Assembly (NCBI GenBank): GCA_964492135.1 | Contig: CAZBJW010000133.1 | Coordinates: 1 to 11,922 of the forward strand | Length of the DNA: 11,922 bases | Direction: 5' to 3' | DNA from: CAYGAW01 sp964492135 | GTDB lineage: Bacteria; Chloroflexota; Anaerolineae; UBA7937; B3-Chlor | Part shown: positions 7,423 through 11,922 of the stretch, piece by piece | How positions within the stretch are numbered: the first letter of the stretch is position 1 | How the letters are laid out: each line of letters opens with the position of its first letter | The notes under the pieces: model-generated | What the model was told of the DNA's origin: nothing | Databases searched by the model: none | Seen by the model: the letters and a program-made list of their open reading frames with translations, nothing else | Position numbers and translations under genes: made by a program

Positions 7423-7583
7423 GGCAGACCGACCGGCCGCGCGAGCAGTAGGCCAGGATTCAACTGGCCAGTTCAGGACAATCCATCACGGGCAACGTAC
7501 TCGTGTCTGCCGCTTGGATCCAAACCTCCGCAGGGTTGGGGCCCTTGAGTGATGACCTGTTCCTGCGGTCCCTGCACGGCGCA

Positions 7584-8306
7584 TCACTTCCCTCCGAGCA
7601 GAGCTACCAAGACAACGCTGACGAACTCTTGGACGAAGTGCATGACCATGGGCGCAATTAGACTCTTCCGCCACAGGTATACGAGAGCGAAGAGCAGGCC
7701 CATGACACCGACGGTTACTACCCTAGCCGACCCCTCATAGCCGTGTCCGAGGGAGAAGATCGTAGCACAGAGCAGCACTGCGACCGCAGAACTTGCACCA
7801 ATCGCTCTGAAGCGCAGTGTGAGGTATCCACGGAAGATGGTTTCCTCTGTTACGGCAACGACCACGACGAGGACGAAGGCCAGCAGAATCTCTGCTATGC
7901 CCTCGGTAGCCAGAAACGAGGGCATCGGCGTCGCGGGTACGGAGAACCCAAGCGCCTCCAGGGCGCCCTCGAGCAAGATGACGCCGTAGAAGAGAGGAAT
8001 AGAGAGCGCAATGCCTAAGGGGATATCCCTCCAGCCGTTTCTGAATGTCCATCCGATCTGACGAATTGGCTCTCTATTGCGCCAGATAAAGAAGAGAATC
8101 AGGCTCAGCAGGCCAAGGTCGCGCACGATAGTCGCTACAGCGGTGAGCACGAAGCTCAAGGTTCCCTGTTTGACAGCGAAGAAGGACAGGACCATGGATG
8201 GGACAATGAGCAAAAGGAAGACAGAAACTTCAAGAAGCTGCTCTCTACGACTGAATTGAGAGTCGTTTCCTCTGTCAGCCTCCTGATCGTTCGAACTGGG
8301 TTTCAT
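7584..8306 (-). CDS. CPBP-family intramembrane glutamic endopeptidase (Abi/CAAX-like)
   Basis: A 240-residue polytopic membrane protein. The N-terminal 22 residues are hydrophilic, followed by membrane segments at about 26-46, 52-76, 95-114, 136-152, 172-187, 194-211 and 216-236. The active-site motifs of the CPBP (Rce1-like) fold are present: EE-TIF-R with Glu154, Glu155 and Arg159; FSLGH with Phe184 and His188; and His223 in HFVQE. The third motif usually reads HxxxN or HxxxD; here the last position is Glu227. The family includes prenyl-protein proteases and bacteriocin-immunity proteins; the bacterial substrate is generally unknown. AGGAGGA (plus-strand TCCTCCT, 8314-8320) lies seven bases before the ATG, a strong ribosome site. 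It is the only intact gene in the decayed 6570-9600 segment, and both neighbours are relics on the same strand. Confidence 0.88.
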   Translation of the reverse strand: MKPSSNDQEADRGNDSQFSRREQLLEVSVFLLLIVPSMVLSFFAVKQGTLSFVLTAVATIVRDLGLLSLILFFIWRNREPIRQIGWTFRNGWRDIPLGIALSIPLFYGVILLEGALEALGFSVPATPMPSFLATEGIAEILLAFVLVVVVAVTEETIFRGYLTLRFRAIGASSAVAVLLCATIFSLGHGYEGSARVVTVGVMGLLFALVYLWRKSLIAPMVMHFVQEFVSVVLVALLGGK

Positions 8307-8400
8307 TGCCAGTTCCTCCTGAACCTATGCATCGATGGCCTTGCGCATCGAGAAGCCCGAGTGTGGTTCAATGGGATGGTTCCTCGATTCACTTCTTACG

Positions 8401-8412
8401 NNNNNNNNNNNN
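8401..8412. other. Assembly gap (12 N)
   Basis: Twelve unresolved bases. The minus-strand P-type ATPase relic runs up to the right edge of the gap, and the true gap length is not given by the number of N. Sequence on either side may not be strictly contiguous. Confidence 0.98.
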
Positions 8413-8940
8413 ACTCTCTGGTCGGGAGCCAGAGATACGATATGCGGCTAGTTTGAACCGATCATCTATCAGGAAACAGAGCAGCGCATAACCCCATAAC
8501 AGTAGCGCCCACCGCCAACCAATGGGCGCCATAGACAGCGACTGGCGTGGCCACCATAGCACCGATGAGCATCGTCGGCGGTGGGCTGGACCAGAAAGGA
8601 CCCCGTGTGCGAGTAAGGAAGATCGTCAGGCGGCCTGCCACCGATAACTTCAGGTAGATCAAGGATTGTATGGCCTCCCGGCTTAGTTGGAAGACACTCT
8701 GACCCAGGTAGAAAAGCCTGAAGCTGGAGACCCGTCTATCAGACCGAGGGCCCTAGCTATGCCGAGGATCTCTTGCATGTTCCAGACTCCTGGCTCATCA
8801 GAAGAGCGTCCTCGATCATGGGCGATGGATAGGATGGCGGCGTCGTTGAGCAAGGCCAGCAAGACGATCATGACTGCTGTCCCTGGATAGAAGTTGAAGA
8901 CCAGGATGGAAAGGTCATGAACAGTAACACACGGATCATC
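8413..8940 (-). pseudogene. Relic of P-type proton ATPase (PMA1-like, P3A), C-terminal membrane domain
   Basis: Minus-strand fragments in alternating frames join into the last membrane helices of a plasma-membrane-type H+-ATPase. In order they are IRVLLFMT (about 8935-8914); LSILVFNFYPGTAVMIVLLA followed by LLNDAAILSIAHD and WNMQEILGIA (8913 to about 8724); LFYLGQSVFQLSREAIQSL followed by IYLKLSVAGRLTIFLTRTRG and PFWS (about 8720 to 8524); and WALLLWGYALLCFLIDD followed by RFKLAAYRI (about 8520 to the N gap). The three frame changes are at about 8912, 8722 and 8520. LLND carries the helix-6 Asp typical of proton pumps. Nothing of the phosphorylation (DKTGT) or nucleotide-binding domains is present upstream, so the fragment is also 5'-truncated. 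Sequencing error could explain some shifts but not the missing 5' part. Confidence 0.8.
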
Positions 8941-9064
8941 GCGAGAACTACGATGCACACGGGTCCCGGCGCGGCTCCGAGCACGAAGGGCACTTCGGTG
9001 CTGCCCACTGTAGCTAAGTTTCATTACTGCTCTCATCATGACACAAGAAGGCAAGTCCGAACCG

Positions 9065-9521
9065 ACGGATCAGGTTCGGTGCACGGTTGAGCTTGGCTAG
9101 AATGGTTGGAATTGAGTTGGCGTGTGTAATCCAGTGGCCATCTACGGGATCCTCTGTGGGGACCGCGTGAGCACCAGCAAGAAACGGGAGAGCTATCTTG
9201 TACCACGACCATCATCTAGTTTGCCTGTCCACTTCCGACCACCGTAGAGAAGAAACCTGACCGGGTTCTGGCAGAGATGTGGTCTCTCCTCCTGGATCCA
9301 CTCCGGCCTTCGATGGGATGCGAACCGAGGCGTTTGGCCGCTACGTTCCGAGGACGAGTCTCCGTACCATGCGCGTGGTCTCGGTCGCCGAGATCGAAAC
9401 CCACTTGGGCCGGGAAGCTTAGCGCGCTGAGATGACCGAGTACGACATCGCTTAGGGGGCCAGCTCTAACCGAATTCCAACCTTTCTAACAAACCTCAAT
9501 CGCAGTCCCAACCGGTCCCGT
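9065..9521. repeat. Imperfect ~56-bp inverted repeat bounding a ~457-bp element
   Basis: The arm at 9065-9120 and the reverse complement of 9466-9521 align without gaps at about 40 of 56 positions, with a perfect core GGTTGGAATT (9104-9113; complement AATTCCAACC at 9473-9482) and a nearby shared TAGAA. Similarity stops abruptly on the inner side at both ends. This is the geometry of terminal inverted repeats of a small non-autonomous element or a decayed insertion sequence. The interior (9121-9465) has no intact frame; fragments such as WYKIALPFLAGAHAVPTE (minus strand, running out through the left arm) and TSLRTMRVVSVAEIETHLG (plus) are protein-like but not recognised. Target-site duplications are not identifiable because the outer ends are blurred. 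Confidence 0.5.
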
Positions 9522-9541
9522 GCTGTAGCCACCTCTTTTCG

Positions 9542-9550
9542 TGATATCAT
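9542..9550 (+). promoter_or_regulatory. Extended -10 promoter candidate for the DoxX-like gene
   Basis: TGATATCAT combines the extended TGn motif with TATCAT (five of six to TATAAT). No good -35 is present 17 bases upstream, as is usual for extended -10 promoters. Transcription would start near 9557, leaving a leader of about 57 bases. It lies just outside the right arm of the inverted repeat. Confidence 0.4.
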
Positions 9551-9613
9551 AGATGTAACAAAGTCGACCACGAGGAGTCGGCTACTAGATACCCGGAAGG
9601 GAGGATATGGATA

Positions 9614-10102
9614 ATGGAAAGCAACAAGGTACGATATGTGTGGGCCGCACTGAGGATAGCGCTGGGATGGATTTACCTTTGGGCCTTTCTGGACAAGGTA
9701 TTCGGCCTGGGATTTGCCACCAAGCCCGAAGCGGCCTGGATCGCTGGTGGCTCTCCGACTGCAGGTTACTTGGCACATGGTACCACGGGCCTACTTGCTG
9801 GTGTGTATCAAAGCCTGGCTGGAAACCCCTTGGTGGACTGGCTATTCATGCTGGGACTCGCGGCGCTAGGAGTAAGCCTGCTGCTGGGCATCGGTGTCCA
9901 GATCGCGGGGTATGGGGGTGTGGTCCTTATGCTGTTGCTTTGGTCTTCAAACCTGCCCCCGGCGGACAATCCGATCATAGATAAGCACATTATCTTTGCG
10001 ATTGTCCTGGTTGGCCTAGCTATGGTGAGGGCTGGTCAATGGGTTGGCCTCGGGAAGCTGTGGTATAACGCCGTGGCCAAGAGGTACCCGATCTTGCAGT
10101 AA
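9614..10102 (+). CDS. DoxX-family integral membrane protein
   Basis: A 162-residue membrane protein with four predicted helices, at about 9-30, 74-93, 95-113 and 122-140. RIALGWIYLWAFLDKVFGLG (14-33), the Trp-rich stretch AWIAGGSPTAGYL (41-53), the segment LAGNPLVDWLFMLG and the PADNPIIDKHIIFA motif (116-129) are characteristic of a DoxX/DoxD-like subfamily found widely in Actinobacteria and Chloroflexota. Relatives include the DoxD subunit of thiosulfate:quinone oxidoreductase and redox-stress membrane proteins; without a DoxA partner here no enzyme activity can be assigned. The conserved Asp/His near residues 123-125 may contact a quinone or metal (inference). GGGAGG (9599-9604) is nine bases before the ATG at 9614; the ATG at 9607 is in another frame and rejected. 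A GC hairpin follows the stop. Confidence 0.82.
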   Translation: MESNKVRYVWAALRIALGWIYLWAFLDKVFGLGFATKPEAAWIAGGSPTAGYLAHGTTGLLAGVYQSLAGNPLVDWLFMLGLAALGVSLLLGIGVQIAGYGGVVLMLLLWSSNLPPADNPIIDKHIIFAIVLVGLAMVRAGQWVGLGKLWYNAVAKRYPILQ

Positions 10103-10104
10103 AG

Positions 10105-10166
10105 CCTGTCCGGCGGGGAATCGGGCAGGTCCCCTGGTGAAATGAGACACACTCTGACTACCAGGG
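10105..10166 (+). terminator. Hairpins after the DoxX-like gene
   Basis: Two bases after the stop, CCTGTCCG (10105-10112) pairs with CGGGCAGG (10122-10129) through eight pairs with one G-U. A second stem, CCCTGGT (10132-10138) with ACCAGGG (10160-10166), follows. There is no T-run, so this may be a weak or Rho-assisted end of transcription. It sits between converging genes and could serve either strand. Confidence 0.4.
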
Positions 10167-10343
10167 TGCCCTCACACAGGGTTAGCGAGGGCTGGAGGTG
10201 GGTGCCGTTTGACTACCTCAGCGCCCGCCCGTCAGACCAGTTCGCCCCAGGTGGTGCGTACTCGGACGTCTCCGTGCGGAACGGGCTGACCTGAAGTCAA
10301 ACCGACCTGGTCAGGGCCGATTCTTGCGCCAGGGCGGCCTCGC

Positions 10344-10844
10344 TCAGTCGCCTGCGTTGTCGGGTAGAAGGCGGCTGTAGGGGATCCCCCAATCTGCCAG
10401 TTCGCAGAGGATTTTCTCTACCAGGATATCCACCTGGGCCGCCACTGCTGGCGAAAGGTCCAGACCCACCTTGCATGCACCTGGTTGCGCTCCCCATATT
10501 ACCACCTCCTTGGGATATAGGTCGCGTAGCTTGGCCGCAAGCAGCAATTCTGGCAGACCTATCTCGTGTGGAGAGATCTTGAGGCTAAGGTGGGCTGGGA
10601 CCTGATCACCCGCAATGCGTGTCAACGTCCCGGGCGGCTGGCCCATCTCGACAGCATCGACCACGACTAGACGGGAAATCCCATCCAGATGGTGCATGAG
10701 CTGCAGCCCCGATGTGCCTCCATCCACCACCTGGACGTCCTCGGGTAGTTGTACGACCTCTTGGAGACGTCTCACTACGTGTACACCTACTCCCTCGTCG
10801 GAGAGGAGCAAGTTCCCCACTCCCAGCACCAATGTCTTTCCCAT
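10344..10844 (-). CDS. hyaD: [NiFe]-hydrogenase maturation endopeptidase (HyaD/HupD/HybD family)
   Basis: A 166-residue cytoplasmic protease that cuts the C-terminal extension from the hydrogenase large subunit once nickel is inserted. The N-terminal motif LGVGNLLLSDEGVGVHVV (7-24) is the family hallmark. The three residues that bind the substrate's nickel in HybD (Glu16, Asp62, His93) correspond to Glu17, Asp63 in VVDA, and His93 in SPHEIG. DGGTSG (41-46) is the conserved turn. The length matches the family (about 160). The start has only a weak GAGAG site eight bases upstream. It lies 40 bp after the cytochrome b gene on the same strand; its substrate is almost certainly the large subunit encoded two genes upstream. 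Confidence 0.93.
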   Translation of the reverse strand: MGKTLVLGVGNLLLSDEGVGVHVVRRLQEVVQLPEDVQVVDGGTSGLQLMHHLDGISRLVVVDAVEMGQPPGTLTRIAGDQVPAHLSLKISPHEIGLPELLLAAKLRDLYPKEVVIWGAQPGACKVGLDLSPAVAAQVDILVEKILCELADWGIPYSRLLPDNAGD

Positions 10845-10884
10845 TGCAAGACTCTCGTTATAGGTGCCTGCTTTCTCTTTCCCC

Positions 10885-11559
10885 CTACTTCTCTTCGCCC
10901 AACTCCTCGAACTTGACCCCGCTGATTATGCTCGTGATCCCAGCATTGCGCTCCTCGATATCCGCAAGCACCGCCATATAGAGGTGGACGACGAAGAAAA
11001 CGACGAAGAGATACATCAGCCCGTGGTGAATCAGACGAATCGTTTGGTCTGGCAGGAACTTGTCCATCTGCCCAAAGGTGACGTGCCAAAAGCCCGACGT
11101 GAATGGATCGGAGTACAGGGCCAGGCCCGTTATCCCCTGCGCCACGATGAGAACAGCAAGCATTAGGTAGGTCAGCCCAGCCACGGGATTATGACCTGGG
11201 TAACTTGGCCGCTCAGAATCCACGAATAGGTAGTACTTCAGTTGCTGCCAAAGGAAGGACCATCGCTCTCGGCCTACCGGGATCCAACCCCGCCAGCTGG
11301 CATATTCGTTTCCTTCGACCAGCCAATAGGCTCGGGCCATAAACCCTAGGGCGAAGACGTAGGCCGAGACGAAGTGGATGGCTCGCATCCAGTCCGTTAC
11401 CAGGACCCGAGTGTCCTGCGGTCCGATGGCTAGCCCGATGAAAGGGTGTCCGATATAGATGCCAGTTATCGCTAAGGTAAAGATGCTGGCAACGTGAAAC
11501 CAATGAAACAAGCGGACCGGCACTTCCCAGACGTAGACTCGGTTAAACACGTTTGGCAT
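10885..11559 (-). CDS. hyaC: [NiFe]-hydrogenase b-type cytochrome subunit
   Basis: A 224-residue diheme membrane protein that anchors a periplasm-facing group 1 hydrogenase and passes electrons from H2 to the quinone pool. RVYVWEVPVRLFHWFHVASI is the family N-terminus. Candidate heme-ligand histidines lie in the expected helices: His19 or His22, His62 (RAIHFVSAY), His178 or His179 (RLIHHGLMY) and His192 (FVVHLY). Helices lie at about 18-38, 60-80, 127-147 and 173-199. The length agrees with HyaC/HupC (about 220-240). The Shine-Dalgarno GGGAGG (plus-strand 11560-11565) abuts the ATG at 11559 with no spacer. GTG at codon 4 (11550), nine bases from it, may be the true start; only three residues differ. 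Nine bases separate it from the large-subunit stop, so the two are co-transcribed and probably co-translated. Confidence 0.93.
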   Translation of the reverse strand: MPNVFNRVYVWEVPVRLFHWFHVASIFTLAITGIYIGHPFIGLAIGPQDTRVLVTDWMRAIHFVSAYVFALGFMARAYWLVEGNEYASWRGWIPVGRERWSFLWQQLKYYLFVDSERPSYPGHNPVAGLTYLMLAVLIVAQGITGLALYSDPFTSGFWHVTFGQMDKFLPDQTIRLIHHGLMYLFVVFFVVHLYMAVLADIEERNAGITSIISGVKFEELGEEK

Positions 11560-11568
11560 CCTCCCATC

Positions 11569-11922
11569 TCATACAACTCTGATGCGGACCACTTCGCCTC
11601 TGCCTGGTTCCAAGATATGGACGGCGCAGGCCATACACGGATCGAAGGAATGGATGGTGCGGAGAACCTCAAGCGGCTTCTCGGGCTCGACCACGGGTGT
11701 GCCGATCAGGGACGCCTCGTAGGCGCCAGGTTGACCGCTTGCGTCGCGCGGCGAGCCGTTCCACGTGGATGGCACAACACACTGGTAGTTCTCGATCGCA
11801 CCATTCTTGATGCGCACCCAGTGGCCTAGCGCGCCCCGGGGAGCCTCACACCAGCCCCATCCCGCTGCCTCAGCAGGCCACGTAGATGGGTCCCAGTGCT
11901 GCAACTCGTGGATGCGCAAGTC
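11569..11922 (-). CDS. hyaB: [NiFe]-hydrogenase large subunit, group 1, C-terminal part
   Basis: The visible 117 residues are the C-terminus; the rest lies beyond the right edge (the frame is open to base 11922). EAPRGALGHWVRIKNGAIENY and VVPSTWNGSPRDASG are typical of membrane-bound uptake (group 1) hydrogenases. The distal nickel-binding motif is DPCMACAVH (11617-11643), whose two Cys bind the Ni-Fe centre. Fifteen residues (ILEP...IRVV) follow the His; by family precedent the maturation protease cuts after this His, so the extension marks the unprocessed precursor. The protease gene itself is the third gene of this run. The small subunit is expected upstream, outside the window. The enzyme oxidises H2 at the outer face of the membrane and feeds the cytochrome b. 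Confidence 0.95.
   Translation of the reverse strand, partial: DLRIHELQHWDPSTWPAEAAGWGWCEAPRGALGHWVRIKNGAIENYQCVVPSTWNGSPRDASGQPGAYEASLIGTPVVEPEKPLEVLRTIHSFDPCMACAVHILEPGRGEVVRIRVV

Noticed and set aside
1..11922. CRISPR array, tRNA, rRNA or phage genes
   Set aside because: No regularly spaced direct repeats, cloverleaf sequences, rRNA signatures, integrase, or phage structural genes were seen on either strand.

Overview
The window looks like a scaffolded piece of an uncultured bacterial genome: moderately high G+C, one 12-base run of N (8401-8412) and two broken genes. The proteins resemble those of anaerobic or facultative Chloroflexota-type bacteria: an HtrA lipoprotein with a long Pro/Thr linker, a CCG-domain iron-sulfur protein with a Met/Pro-rich tail, PRC-barrel and universal stress proteins, a DoxX-like membrane protein, and relics of a PMA-type proton ATPase and a cyclic glucan synthase. 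The phylum is an inference. There is no rRNA, tRNA, CRISPR array or intact transposase.

Layout. 1-542 (+) is the 3' end of a CCG-domain (HdrB/GlpC-like) protein. It is followed by an MFS exporter (924-2162), an HtrA/DegP-type periplasmic serine protease lipoprotein (2257-3420), a tandem PRC-barrel protein (3812-4420), a UbiE/MenG quinone methyltransferase (4803-5567) and a universal stress protein (5892-6344), all on the plus strand and separated by gaps of about 95 to 390 bp. They therefore look like single transcription units rather than one operon.

From 6570 to about 9600 the window is largely decayed. It holds a minus-strand relic of a cyclic beta-1,2-glucan synthase (NdvB/GT84) with a frameshift, a Trp-to-stop change and a very large internal deletion; an intact CPBP intramembrane protease (8306-7584, minus); and a minus-strand relic of the C-terminal membrane domain of a P-type proton ATPase with three frameshifts, running into the N gap. 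An unannotated stretch follows, bounded by a roughly 56-bp imperfect inverted repeat (9065-9120 and 9466-9521). It looks like a small terminal-inverted-repeat element of about 457 bp.

After that come a DoxX-family membrane protein (9614-10102, +) with a convincing extended -10 promoter and, on the minus strand, the distal part of a group 1 [NiFe] hydrogenase operon: large subunit (C-terminal 117 residues, running off the window), b-type cytochrome subunit and maturation endopeptidase. The hydrogenase would feed electrons from H2 through its cytochrome b into the quinone pool, and the UbiE/MenG enzyme makes that quinone. The partial CCG protein at the other edge may also be part of a quinone- or thiol-linked redox complex. 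The rest is envelope maintenance: HtrA, MFS, CPBP and stress proteins.
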